From positions 56,387,288 to 56,451,287 of the forward strand of contig CM065296.1 in the NCBI GenBank assembly GCA_032871835.1: DNA of 64,000 bases, in the 5' to 3' direction. The translations under genes and the position numbers were made by a program. The first letter of the stretch is position 1, and every line of letters begins with the position of its first letter. The notes below the pieces were generated by a model. The model was given only the letters and a program-made list of their open reading frames with translations. It made no database searches and was not told the DNA's origin. Source of the stretch: Dipteronia dyeriana (lineage: Eukaryota > Streptophyta > Magnoliopsida > Sapindales > Sapindaceae). Positions 46,570-58,540 of this stretch are shown one piece after another.

Positions 46570-47843
46570 TTAAGCTCTAGCTCTTTCTTTTTCTTCCTTC
46601 CTTGATGCTTCCTCTACTTCACTTTGCTTTGCTATGTATGGTTCAATCGTGGGGCCTTCAACTTGGAAAAAAAATATGGTGGATCTATTGCTCCTCTTCT
46701 CATATTGGACCACTAGCAACTTCTTTTGCAAGCTAGTGATATTGGACCAAAAGTTCTCCAGAACCCTTGTGTTGTCAATTAGGAACTCAGAGAATTTGGA
46801 GTTCAATGAGTTCATGGAAGTCTGTAAACTGGCCATCCCTAAGGTAGTGGCACTGAACTCTGGTTACCAACATTTGGAGTAGGAACTCCTTGGTCAAAAT
46901 CTGGATGCCCCAGCTTGAAATCCATGTCCTTTACATAGAACTTGTTCCCACCTTCTTCTTCCCTATTCTTCTTCTGTTGCTTGTAAATTCCTTTTCAATT
47001 TCTAAGCCAATCCATGTGGTCATCCCTACATCTTCCTGATGCCACTTCAACTGGTCATCCCCAAAGTTAACCTCTGCCCTTCCTTAAAAGTTTGTTATTA
47101 GGCAGGGGAAGATGAATGGTTGTTTGTCTATTCCCATGCCCCTTATTAGTGTAATCTCCCATATGATGAGGAGACCAACATTGATAGGCGTGTCATTCTA
47201 GATGCAGTGAAGGATTGTTGCCACATCAAATGGAACTATGGCCCTGTGTGACCTAGGACTGAGGGAATGAACTATTAATATGTCCCATTATCCAAGCTCA
47301 AGCTGTAAGTTACTGTGCTTGATGTGGTATGTTGGGGCTACTCAAAAATCCATAGGATTAATTACCAGTTGATTTGCAAAGTCCATATTTTGCTTAACAA
47401 AATCTGTAGTCCTTGTGACCTCTTCTCTCATTTTGACTAACACCTTTGGATCCTCGGGCATCTTGGTCTTAAAATACTCTTTATGGTCATCATTAGTCAT
47501 TCGGACCTTAACCCCTCGAACTAACATGGTGGAATAGCATCATAAATCATTAGGAACAACTTGCATAGAACTTTTCTACAGATTCTTCGGCAAAATCGCA
47601 CTATAAGTACACTGGGGTGCTCACTAAAGTCTGCCATCCTCTCCTTTCTATTGTTTATAGAATAGGCATGAAATCCAACTTCACCAAATCTTTGCCTCTT
47701 TCTGAAAGTATCCCTATGCTCTTAAATTGCTCTGATCGATTAGGGAAATCCTCGTTCTTAGAACATTGTGGTGTATGAGGGGTATGTGGCTTCCTCCTCT
47801 TTTAGCCATACTTTTTTGCCACATTCTTGGTTTTGGTTGACAT
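46570..47843 (-). pseudogene. Decayed 'putative plant transposon protein' ORF
   Basis: From ATG 47843 the text begins MSTKTKNVAKKYG with a stop, then runs through SERGKDLVKLDF. The central signatures are VEKFYASC, LVRGVKVRMT (47527 down), HSLSPRSHRAIVPFDVATIL and NDTPINVGLLIIWEITLIRG (about 47150-47270). The C-terminus is basic and glutamate-rich (EVEEASRKEEKERARA, stop at 46570). This is the pattern of the plant-only domain found in ORFs carried by gypsy-type retroelements; its biochemical role is not established. About ten stops and frameshifts break it. It could belong to the minus-strand gypsy element whose LTR is at 42178-43494. Confidence 0.7.
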
Positions 47844-47958
47844 CAGCAATTCCAACACCCCAGCGTAGGAAAAAAATTAACACTTAACAACAGGTAAAAA
47901 CTTAACTTGAAACAAAAAAAGGAGCGACTCTATGTAAAATGACCCGTACTGTACTCGC
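47844..47958. other. Short flank before GypC
   Basis: No feature except ACTCGC directly before the GypC LTR, which would be its left target duplication. Confidence 0.4.
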
Positions 47959-49482
47959 TGATCGCTCTATGTTTATATTTATTTTGAGTGTCTAATTCAT
48001 CAATTTTGTGTATGTTTAACAGATATTTATGTGTTTTGATTATCTCTTTGAGTCATTTGTAGGCATTTTAATTATTCAAAGGCAATTGAGGACTTGATGT
48101 AAAACATGGGAGAAAACAAAGTAAAAACTTCATGTATGAAGAAATCTGTGAGTTCCATCTTGCAAAATGAAGTCGTAGATCAAGTCCATAAGACACTACC
48201 AGTTCAAGCTATGGCAATCACCTAGTAGAGCAAATCTTTGAGTTATCTCTATGAGTTACACCTCGTAGAACGAGGTAGTAGGACAAAGGTAGAGAGCATT
48301 GCGAGAAGCAACTACAAGTTATATCTCGTAATAGGAAATAGCAGCCAAACAATATATTTTTCTGTAAGTACTTACTGCGATTTCTTTATAGCAGTTTAGT
48401 TCTAGAAAAGACTGTGAAAGAAGACTTTGAGTTCTTACTTGTAGAAGCAACTAGTAGAACAACCCTAGAAGGCACTGCGAATAAAGATTGTGATGTCGAT
48501 GTTGCAGAGTAAAGTCGCAGAACAATCACAAATGAAGATCTATAAGTTAAAACCAGTAGAATGGAGTGCAAATCTTGTGCCAACTCAACTGTGAGATGAA
48601 TCTACAAGGTCCAAGTGACATATCATTGTCGCAGATCCTATTCCATATCACCATGCAAGTAGATTTCATCCAAATCCTCTCCCAACTATATATATACATT
48701 TTTCTTTCCAAAAAAAATGCTTGTTGTGTTGTAGTCTTATGCTTAAGTGTTAAAGTTAGTAACACCTTTTATCTTTCACTTTGATCTTATATTTTTAGAT
48801 TAATCACTTTAGATTTCATATCTTTTACTTAGAATCCTTAAGGTAGTGGTAAATAGATCTACCCTTTGTCAATCAAGCAAGGTTTATTCGAGCAAGCATA
48901 AAAGGGAGCATCAAGAATCAATGAGCTTTCTTTATCTTTCTCTTTACTTTATTTGTACCTATCTGATAATGAGTGGCTAAACCTTTTTGTTTAGGATTTA
49001 GTGATTGTATATATGTGAACACTTTTAGGATTGATCTATTCTATCTTTTTGTCTATCTTGAGTTTGCACTTATGCTTAATAGATTCACATATTGATTGTT
49101 GGGTATCAACTTTACTTAGCATCTTTGCATGAATTGTGTGCATTAATTGTGGATCTATCTCTTGGTTGATCAATCTTGAGTAGTTTACACTTGAAACTCT
49201 TACATATAGATCTTTGATGATAGAAATTAGGTTGTAAACTTTGTTATTAGCTTGTTGCATCTTTATATCCTCAGTATATCCTTAGAATCTTTAGAACTAA
49301 TCATTGTTAAAGCAATTTCCGATTAGCATAATTTTGGTGAATTATACTAGAGCAATAACTAGAACACGTTTCAAGTTTCTCGTGGGAATGATACCCTTAC
49401 TTGCGTCCGCTATAGTTGACATCAATCCATACACTTACTAGTTTTAAAGCATCAATAAGTTTAGACTTATGTGTTAAAATCT
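47959..49482 (+). repeat. GypC 5' LTR (~1524 bp)
   Basis: Starts TGATCGCTCTATG, matching TGATTGCTCTAAGG at 60282. TATATATATA (48687-48696) is the TATA box, TATAAATA at the same place in the 3' LTR (60972-60979). TGCGAG/CTCGCAG-type words recur through U3. ATGAGTGGCTAAAC (about 48968) is the conserved U5 segment. Confidence 0.88.
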
Positions 49483-49483
49483 A

Positions 49484-49500
49484 GGTGCCGCTGCCGGGAA
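49484..49500 (+). promoter_or_regulatory. GypC primer binding site
   Basis: GGTGCCGCTGCCGGGAA, a near match to the TGGCGCCGTTGCCGGGGA site used by Athila-like elements (Asp tRNA). Confidence 0.85.
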
Positions 49501-49621
49501 CCTTCTGTAATGGTTTTGTGTGTTTTTAGTACAATTCGTCATTGTAGTTTTAGATTTAATCAACTTAATACTCAGAACTTTGATCAGTTTTAATTCTCAA
49601 TTTTCAGGATACCATTTGAAA

Positions 49622-50690
49622 ATGGCAAGTTGTGATACATCTCCGGCTAGTTCGTGGGATGAAGAACATGTTTCACCTGTTAAATCGAACGATGGTGAAC
49701 ATTGTAGGTAAATGAAGGATTGTTCCAGGCTAATTGAAGAATATGGCACAAAGGAATTATGAATTGAAGAACCAACATTATATTTCTCTCCCCACATACT
49801 ATGAAAAATAAGGAGAGGATGTTCTTCAGATCATGAAAGAGTATTATAATGTGATGACAACCATTCACTTAGGAACATTTTCAGAGAATCAACTCAGGAT
49901 GTGACGTTTCTCATATTGTAAGAAGGATAATGTCAAGCAGTGGCTTATGGCTTTAGCATCAGAATCATTAGCAACATGGGATGAGGTTGAGAGAAAGATT
50001 TTCGATAAGTACTTTCCGGCATGAAAGGCAAAGGAGTCTGAGAAAAAATTGCTACATTTATGGAAGAGGATGGAGAACCATTTCAAGAGGCATGGGAAGG
50101 ATTTAAGTCACTCATAGCTTAATGTCCTTACCATGAGTATACACTAGTTTGTCAATTGCAATCATTTTGTGATGCACTTTTAGTGCTCACCAAAGTGGTA
50201 GTTGACATTGCTTTCGGAGGAGCTATGAGAGAAAAGACAGCGGAATAAGCGTTAGAGAGATATGAAATGTTGTGGCTAAATTCCCAACAACGTAGTTCAA
50301 GAGGGTAAAACAAATAAGGAAAGAGGCATACGAAATTGGTGACACAGTTGGACAATCTCACAAAAGAGATGAGAGGTTTGGCAAGCAATTCTGACAAGCA
50401 ATAAGCACAAGTGGTAGTATGTCAAGTGTGTGGGCAAAATAGACATTGGGCAGACATGTGCCCTAGTCAAGGTTTACTCCCTAAAGAGGAGGAAGCACAA
50501 GCATTCTACCAGTACAATCAGAATCATCAAAGGAATAACCTGAATGGAAATAATTACAACCCTAATTGGAGAAACAATCATTGGGGTGGTAATTATAGTA
50601 GGGGTCAATTCCAAGGAGGAAATTCACAGTACGAAAACAATCATAACTACCAAGGGTATTGAGGAAACTAGTGAGGATTCAGAATAACAA
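49622..50690 (+). pseudogene. GypC gag
   Basis: Start at ATG 49622 (MASCDTSPASSWDEEHVSP) is open for 30 codons, then frames shift. Capsid text KQWLMALASESLATWDEVE (about 49933-49990), KIFDKYFPA and DGEPFQEAWEGFKSL (about 50065-50110) match Athila gag. The zinc knuckle CQVCGQNRHWADMC (50425-50466) is a perfect CX2CX4HX4C and binds RNA. An Asn/Gly-rich tail follows (NNLNGNNYNPNWRNNHWGGN). Three or more frame changes are needed. Confidence 0.88.
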
Positions 50691-50900
50691 TGCCCAATCA
50701 AACCAGAATAATGTCCTGAGGAAGATCAATAGATAGTTAGCTTGGAGGCCTCCATTAAGAAGATTTCGATGCAATTTTCTCATTTGCAAGAAAGTTTGAA
50801 AAGGCAAGATTAGTGAAAGGTGCATAGTAACCACACAGAAAGGATAAATATGGTAGTCGTGCAGGGAAACAAGAAATTATAACAAAGCCTTTATAAGGCA

Positions 50901-51480
50901 ATGAACCTTTACAAACTTCCAAATACCAAAACCAAGAACAAAACAAAGATGAGTGAAGAAGTTAGCAAGATAGAGCAAGAATTTAGACCGAACCATCGAG
51001 AGCGTCTTCTAGATAATATTAGTGTGGTTATTCAAAAAGATCTCCCTCTAAAGCTCAAAGACCCCAAAAGTTTCATCGTCGGCATATTAGTTAGGGGTAC
51101 CTCTAGGGAGAAGGTCATATTGGACTTAGGATCAGGTATCTACTTGATGCCTTCCTAAGTCTACAAAAGGTAGAAGTTCGGAGAGCTCAAGAACACCTAC
51201 ATGTTTTTATTTTTTACGGATCAATCTTCACGACACCCTCTCAGGATTGTTGATGATGTGCTCCTAGAAGTGGGCAAGCTAATCATCCCTACAGACTTCA
51301 TTGTCCTTGATGTTGGAGAGAAGTACAAAAGTAGAGAACAACTCATACTGCTCGGAAGGCCACTCATGGCTACAGCAAGAACAACGGTTGATGTGTATCA
51401 CATGAAGCTAACCATGATAGTCTTGGGAGAGGTAGTTAAGTTTGATATATTTTCTGGAATGGAAGAGAAGGAATTGAACA
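50901..51480 (+). pseudogene. GypC aspartic protease
   Basis: KLKDPKSFIVGILV leads into VILDLGSGIYLMPS (active site DLGS, about 51120-51150; Asp kept). A TAA cuts the frame at 51157, then the text resumes in another frame: IVDDVLLEVGKLIIPTDFIV and LLGRPLMATARTTVDVYHMK (to about 51415), the conserved C-terminal half. It would process Gag-Pol. Confidence 0.88.
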
Positions 51481-52200
51481 CATATTTCAGTGTGACAACT
51501 GAAGAATCTAGGGTAACAACTAAAGAATCGATGAAAATTTTGGAAGATTCCTTTCAAGCATTTCAGGATGAAGTTAGAATGCTTGAAGAAGAGAAAAATG
51601 ACCTCATAGAAAAAGATGAGAAGATAATTGTAGTAGATATCAACCTTGCTTTTAAGATTGAGACACTTGATAAAGAAAAGGGATGAAGCCCTCAAGAAAA
51701 ATGAAGAATTGGCCAAAGTTATCCAGAACCAAGAGGAAGAGTTCAAGAAAAATATTGGAAATACGCTTATTGAGGTAGAGAGGAAAGATAAAGAGCATTA
51801 AGCTCTTAAGGATGCCTTAGTAGTGAAAGAATATGCATGCAAGGTCTCTAAGGTCAATGAGTGCAAATTGATAGTGGAGCAGGTGCAAGCCGAGCACGTC
51901 ATCGAAGTCTTGATAAGAGAGACACAAAGAAATAAGGAAGTATCCACCCTAAAACCCACCAATGTAAGCAACAACGAAACACTCCCATGGAAGATGAAGG
52001 GTAACATTCCTTACTTCCCTCGTAAATGCTTATTTCCCTCATAAATGCTATTTTTGCCATGTTAGGGGTCACAAAAAGACCTATCGCAATGAGTATATCA
52101 AGAGTTACAAAAATAGGCATGAAAAATGATGTGTGGAACCAAATGAGGGTCACTCCTTTATGGATCCGAAAGGATTAAGGTGACCGAACCAAGGGTACTT
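51460..52200 (+). pseudogene. GypC coiled-coil segment and second CCHC knuckle after the protease
   Basis: The protease frame continues without a stop into a Glu/Lys-rich helix (ILEDSFQAFQDEVRMLEEEK, to 51686). After a frameshift it goes on with KNEELAKVIQNQEEEFKKN and KVSKVNECKLIVEQVQAEH (to about 51920), all heptad-like. In a third frame CYFCHVRGHKKTYR follows (52046-52087), a CX2CX4HX4C knuckle with the last Cys changed to Arg by one transition (CGC for TGC), then a basic tail and DPKGL. An 18-bp duplication (TTCCCTCRTAAATGCT) precedes the knuckle. This is not a standard part of Athila pol as I know it. Confidence 0.6.
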
Positions 52201-52259
52201 CTTAAATGCATCAAAATCAACACCAATTTCAATGGTGTTCATCATGAAAAGAAGGAAAA

Positions 52260-53330
52260 CGCTTGATTTGTCACCTCACCCTTTTATTAGTCATCATGGT
52301 AGCACAAGTGGAGTCACTCCACCATTGGTTACATGAACTTTTTGACTATTTTTTTGTTTTTGAGCAGGTAAGAAGTCGCTAACCAAAAAGAGCATAATTT
52401 TGGAATATATTTGTTGTTGATGGCTGGTAAAGCCATGGTTATTGTACATATTTTTGTTTGTCCAGGTTAGGAAGCAAGAGGATCAGAAGAAATTAGAGTT
52501 TGAAGGAAGAGGTCGCATATGTGAGCTTGGTTTGAGAGTTGAAACTCGTAGAGCCAACTCATAGCTCTTTATTGAGGAGTTCTATGAGAGAAGACTGCGA
52601 GCTTTAAGTTATAGTTGGAAAGTTTTAAAGTAGCAACATCTCTTGAAATAGATCTGCGATATATATATGCGTGTAAGAACTCATAGAGAAAGGAGCAAGA
52701 AATCTCTGCTCATTTTGAAATAAATCTGCTAGTTATTTTTGTGAGAAGAAATCAAAGTGTTAAAGTCAAAGGTGGTAGAATCAGATCTGCGAGTTCATTC
52801 TGTGAGTGAGAAGTCACAGATTGTTCCCAATATAATTCCCGATAAGATATTTTAGGTTAGATCATATGCCACATCAGATTCTATGACTTGGTACTGCGAG
52901 GTCCAACTCGCAGATTGTAAAATATCTCCTTATAAATAGGGAACCATCTCATTTCAACCTCTAAGTCCAAAATTGGTAACCTATCCCTTCATTTTATCTC
53001 AGAAATATCTTATAATTTCTCATCCAATGTAAATTTTTAACTAAATCTCTTTTCTCTTTGATCTTTAACAATAATTTCCATTATCATTTTAATCTTTTAT
53101 TTTATTCATAAAGGAAGTTTAGGATGTTGATTATTTAGGAGATATTATGCAATTTTAAATATTTTGCATGAGAAGAGAAAGATGATTAAGAGGTTTAAGA
53201 TATCAAACATGATGATATTATGACCAACTCTTATGTGTTCTAAATCTTTTACTAGTAACTTACCTTAATCATAATAGTTTATAGCTGTACAAAGTTAAGG
53301 TGTGTATTCATTCTCTTGACTTTAATAGTT
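52260..53330. other. Non-coding LTR-like island inside GypC pol
   Basis: About 1 kb without frames separates the knuckle from RT. It has TGCGAG/CTCGCAG words as in the GypC LTR and a CTTATAAATAGGG box at about 52929. The middle repeats GTGAGAAGAAATC-like words. It may be a diverged solo LTR of a relative; no duplication was identified. Confidence 0.45.
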
Positions 53331-53539
53331 TTATTTGTATAAGAATGAAAGAATTTTTAGAAGAAGAGATGTCCAATTATGAACAACTCTATTGGATGAG
53401 AGCTTACGTAAACAAGGAGATTGTCACATAAGGAGATCCTAATGATGATTGGATCTAAACTCTAGTATGGGTAATTGGTTCAAGTACACTAGAGGAGATC
53501 AATGAAGAGATTCCTTCCAAGGGATTAAGTCCGAGTTCT

Positions 53540-53800
53540 TGTTCCAATCCAAGGATCGAGTTGAAGCCTCTACCATCCTCATTGAAGTTGCCTCATCTGG
53601 TAGACTCAAGTCTGATACTATGTTTACTGGTAGTGACTCCTTCTCCCATAGAGGCACTACAAAAAAGTAATCAGATGGAGTTTGGATAATCTCAAGGAAA
53701 TTAGTCCTACCAATTGCGTGCGTAAGATTTTTCTTACAGAAGGGTACAAACTATTAATAGAAGCTCAACGAAGGCTCAACCCAATCATGAAGGATGTGGT
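53540..53800 (+). pseudogene. GypC RT N-terminal part before the CopA insertion
   Basis: IELKPLPSSLKLPHL and, shifted, EAQRRLNPIMKDVV directly before the CopA LTR. This is the conserved start of gypsy RT, which continues at 56172 as KKKVLKLLENVIIYPISDS. Confidence 0.82.
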
Positions 53801-56166
53801 TGTTGGGATTATGCTCAATTACAAGAGTGTAATAATTTATTTGTCAATCTTTTCATATTAATAAAGTGATTTCTAGTTTAACAAATCTTATAGCATTTAT
53901 AGCTTAATTATTACAGTTGTCAAAAGTAAATAATCATAAGGTCAAAAGACTATGAGAAATGAAGAATTGTTCGTACATCTGAATATGTATGAGGTATACA
54001 CAATTCTTTAGTTAGTCTTGAACAATATTCACAACTTAAGATAAAGGTTGAGAGCTCTTACCTTGTTAACGTTACAGATTCTCTTGCTAGCTTTTGAGTG
54101 AGATCAAATGTATTTTGATGAGTCTAAAATCATCTAATTGTAGCGTTTTTGGGCAAACGATTCTAATGCACCAAGTGCACTGAATAGGATCACAATGAAA
54201 TACTTTATCCAAAACCGTCAATAGATAAAAGTTTTCAATTAACAACAATCGAAGAGTCTATCTCAATGGTTTATTGGTATTCATATTTTAATTGATAGAG
54301 GACTTCAATTATAGATATGGACATCGTGGCTCCATTTATTAAATGTGAGTAGAATATCATCATATGGATATTTTGAGGTAATGGATATTAAATCTGAACG
54401 TTAAGTTTTCAATAGTGTCTAATGAAACATGGCTTCTGGACAAGTCAAAATATCCAAGTTCAAATGTGTTCATATGGGAATATATGAAAACTAGGAGAGT
54501 TACGGGCGGTCTATGAGCTCTTGGCGATTACTGGTATTTTTCACAAGGATACATTGTCTCCAATAATGTTGGCTAGGGTACGAAAGAGGAAAATTAACTT
54601 ATTCGATCTTTATTTATGAGTTCAATTTTAGTTATTTAGTGGAATGAATTAAAATTAATAGATCGAACCTAAGTCAATCATTTATTGATTGTGATTAGGT
54701 TATGTCTATTAAAGCTTAATTTTAGATAGCCCGCAAAGATCTCCAATACACATGAACTTGCATGAATCACTTGATATATTCTACCAGACCAATTTCTGGG
54801 TCTATCTAGAATTGTTTTTCGATTTTAGAATCCAAAAGTTTTGGACAGCTGCGGTCATGTGTGATCAAGACACGTGGTAACTCTTCGAATACCTGGTATG
54901 GGCAGCCAAGGGTGTGTGAATCCTTGGGAAGCCCTAATGGGATGCTATTAGCATTCCATTAATAAATTAAAAATATAATTTACACATTTGAACTAAATGT
55001 TCTGTTTAAATTATATTAATGTATTAACTTAAGGCATGTAGACTTGTTTCGTTTTTAGTATGAATGGGTCTAGTTCACACGTGCACTTTTTATTAATATT
55101 TAATGGATTTAGTAAAATGGAAAAACAATATATTGCCATGTTACATGCTTGGGTGGCAAGGCTAAGAATATTAGCCTCAAATATTGTTTTATTTTATTAT
55201 TTAATTAAAAGGTAATTAATTAATTATTTAATTAAAAGTCAAAATCTTTTTTAGAGTAGGAGAAGATCTCCTAGTGTCATACTATTGTTGGTAGTATGAT
55301 AAGTATAAAACACTTAATTTGATAGGTAGATAAATAAAAAGAATTTATTTATCTAGTCAAATTAAGAAGTATTTGAAATCTATCAAAACTGTAATTGACA
55401 ATTGGTCAAATTAGGAAGTTTTTGATAAAGTCAAAGTTTAATTTATTCAATAATTTACTATTGAATAATACTCTTATGAGTTAGAAAATGATTTAATCCG
55501 AATGTGGATAGGAGTCTTATTGAAATAGAAATCATCCTTGTGTGAGGATTTTGGCCACCTATATATACACCTGTCATGCAATTCGGCCAACCTTAGTTGT
55601 CTAGAGAGAGAATTTGGCCAAGATTAAAGTCTTCAGAGTGAATTCGGCCAAGACCCTAGATTTGAGAGATAGTTTTTTTATTTTGCTTAAAATTTTGGTC
55701 CAACTCTAAGAAAGGTGTGAGAATTCGGCCAAGAGAAAAATAAAGAAAGAGCGTTTTATTTTTGATAGTGCACTAGTAGCTTTTACATCAAAAGGCTTTG
55801 TGCACAACATCGAATTAGGTTCACGCGAGTTTTTGATCAAAAGTTTGAGAATTCAAAAGTGACCAAACATTCTTTGTTTTTCTATTGGAGGATTATTGTG
55901 ACAAACAAAAAAGAAAAAGTTTTTGTTTTTCATCCTCAAGCACACAATTCAAAGAAAGAGAGCCCACACACTTTGGTGATTCACACTCGTGATTGGACTG
56001 AAAAATCTTGCGGTTTCAGTTTGATGCAACTTCAATTGTCATGGGAAAAAGGTACAATACTTTTATTTTATGTTAATTAATCAATGGTTAAGATCCACTC
56101 TTTAAAAAGTTTTTTTTTGTAATATACCAATCAAAATTTTCGCTTCCGTCTTGTGTTTTTCCTATA
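53801..56166 (+). mobile_element. CopA solo LTR (copy 5, 2366 bp) inside GypC RT
   Basis: TGTTGGG...TTTTTCCTATA flanked by perfect GTGGT duplications (53796-53800 and 56167-56171). Removing it restores a continuous RT reading, so it landed in coding DNA. It carries a ~200-bp block (about 54817-55020) absent from other CopA LTRs. TATATATA box at 55559-55566. Confidence 0.95.
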
Positions 56167-56171
56167 GTGGT

Positions 56172-56870
56172 CAAGAAAAAAGTTCTCAAGCTATTGGAGA
56201 ATGTTATCATTTATCCAATTTCGGATAGTAGGTGGATTAGTCCAATACACGTGGTACCATAGAAATCCGGTATTACGGTTGTGAGGAATAAGGTTAATGA
56301 GTTGGTATCTCAAAGAGCTCAAATCGGGTGGAGAGTTTGCATATATTATCGGAAGCTTAACAATGCTACTCACAAGGATTATTACCATTTGCCTTTCATA
56401 GATCAGATTGGAGTGCCTTGCACGACATAACCATTATTGTTTCTTTGATGGATATTCAGGATACAATCAAATAGCAATCGACTCAAAAGATCAAGAGAAG
56501 ACTACTTTCACATGTCCATTTGAGACATTTATGTATCGGCGTATGCCTTTTGGTTTGTGTAATGCACCCAAAACATTTCAACGGTGTACTACGTCAATCT
56601 TTTCAGACATGGTAGAAGGAGTTATTTAAGTTTTTATGGATGATTTCTTAGTAATAGGGTGTTTATTCAATGATTATCTTCTCCACCTTAATTCAGTGTT
56701 AAGAAGGTGTAATGAAGCCAATCTTATGTTTAATTGGGAGAATAACCATTTTTTTATGCATCAAGAGATAGTTTTGGGTCACATAATTCAGAGCGAGGTA
56801 TAGTAGTCGACAAGGTTAAGATCTAAGTGATGAAGAGTTTGAAACCCCCAAGGATAGTGATGGAAATTTG
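56172..56870 (+). pseudogene. GypC reverse transcriptase, main part
   Basis: KKKVLKLLENVIIYPISDS, IGWRVCIYYRKLNNATHKDY, FFDGYSGYNQIAIDSKDQEK (from 56440), RRMPFGLCNAPKTFQRC and palm VFMDDFLVIG (about 56630-56660; FMDD is normal for this lineage). Frameshifts near 56405 and stops near 56627 and 56803 break it. Confidence 0.9.
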
Positions 56871-57612
56871 TTTGTTCTTGGAGTATGTTGGGTTTTATAG
56901 AAGATTCAATAGGGATTTCTCCAAGATTTTGTGACCCTTATATCGGTTGTTACAAAAAGACATTGAGTTCCACTTCGACGACAAGTGCTAAGAAGCTTTT
57001 GAGAAGCTTAAGACATTATTGACAACAACACTTGTAGTGAGACAACCGGATTGGGATCCATCTTTCAAACTTATGTGTGATGCATCAGACTATGCAATAG
57101 GGACAATGCTTGGGCAACAAGTTAAGAAGATTTTGCATGCCATCTATTATGCATCTTGTACGTTGAATGATGCTCAGTTTAACTACTAAACCATGGAAAA
57201 GAAGTTGCTAGCATTGATATATGCCCTGAAGAAGTTTAGGTCATATTTGAAAGAGGAAAAAATAATTGTATTCATGGATCATTTGGCACTCCGGTATCTC
57301 CTCCAAAAGAAGGATGCCAAACCATGACTTACTCGATGGATACTCTTATTGCAAGAGTTTGATCTCAAGATTCGAGATAAGAAGGGGAGCGAGAATATGG
57401 CAGCCGATCATTTGATTAGGATGATGTATGAATCCATGCTAGAAGAGGATTCACTTCCATGGAGAGATGACTTTTCAGATGAGAGATTATTGCCTTTTGC
57501 AAATGAAGAGCCATGGTATGTGGATATTGTCAACTTCTTGACAAACGATATCATACCCACATATTTCTCTTACCAAAATATGAAAAGATTCATATGGCAG
57601 GCAAGGCAGTAA
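56871..57612 (+). pseudogene. GypC RNase H and linker
   Basis: SFKLMCDASDYAIGTMLGQQ (about 57065-57120, catalytic D), AIYYASCTLNDAQFNY, EKKLLALIYALKKFRSYL, FMDHLALRYLLQKKDAK and KKGSENMAADHL (57385-57412). One stop after FNY and one after KP; otherwise well preserved. Confidence 0.9.
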
Positions 57613-58540
57613 TTGTGCAATGACCTCTATTTGTTCAAACATGGATGAGATCAGACTACTAGATAGACATTCTGAAGTTTTATCATGAGTTGAGTGGCCA
57701 TTTTAGTGCAAGAACTATGGGTTTGAAGGTTTTTCAGTCAGGGTTTTATTGGCCTTCTTTCTTTAAGGATTCATATCACTTTTGTATGACTTGTGATAGA
57801 TGACAAAAGTTGGGAAATATAGAAAAGAGAAATAAGATGCATCGAATAATGAATATGGTGGTTGAAATATTTGATTGTTGGGGAATTGACTTCATGGGAC
57901 CATTCCCATCTTCAGAGGGCAACTTGTATATCTTGGTGGTAGTGGATTATGTGACTAAATAAGAGGAAGCACATGCCACTAAGACAAACGTTAGCAAGGT
58001 TGTTGTGAAGTTTGTGAAAGAATTTATTTTCATAAGATTCGGGACCCCTAGATGTATAATCAGTGATGGAGTAAGCCATTTTTGTAATAGAGTATTTACA
58101 ACATTGATGAGACAATACAACGTGAGGCATAAGGTGGCGACTACATATCATCCTCGTAACTCGGGCCAAGTAGAAGTCAGTAATCGACATATCAAGCAGA
58201 TTCTAAAGAAGACTGTTAAGCCAAAAAATGATGCATTTTGGGCGTATAGGATAGCTTTCAAAACTCCAATTGGTATGACTCCATTCCGTTTGATTTGGAA
58301 AGATATGTCACCTACCGATGGAATTATAGCACAATGCATATTGGGTGATTAAGTCGCTTAGCTTTGACTTAGACAAAGCCGGAGAGCAACCGAAGTTACA
58401 ATTGAATGAACTTGAAGAACTTTGGAATGAGGCATATAAAAATGCAAAGCTCTATAATGAGAGATCGAAAAGAGTGCATGACAAGATGATCATGCAAAGC
58501 TCTATTTGTGTCCAGGAATATTGGCACTAGTTTTGTACTC
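57613..58540 (+). pseudogene. GypC integrase
   Basis: Finger text LSGHFSARTMGLKVFQSGFY (about 57695-57755) and CMTCDR (57787-57804), then the core WGIDFMGPF (57885), [13 protein letters not shown] (about 58055-58090), [19 protein letters not shown] (58148-58210). All three catalytic acids remain. [15 protein letters not shown] and LQLNELEELWNEAYKNAKLY follow. A 115-codon frame (58005-58352) is open. Confidence 0.92.
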
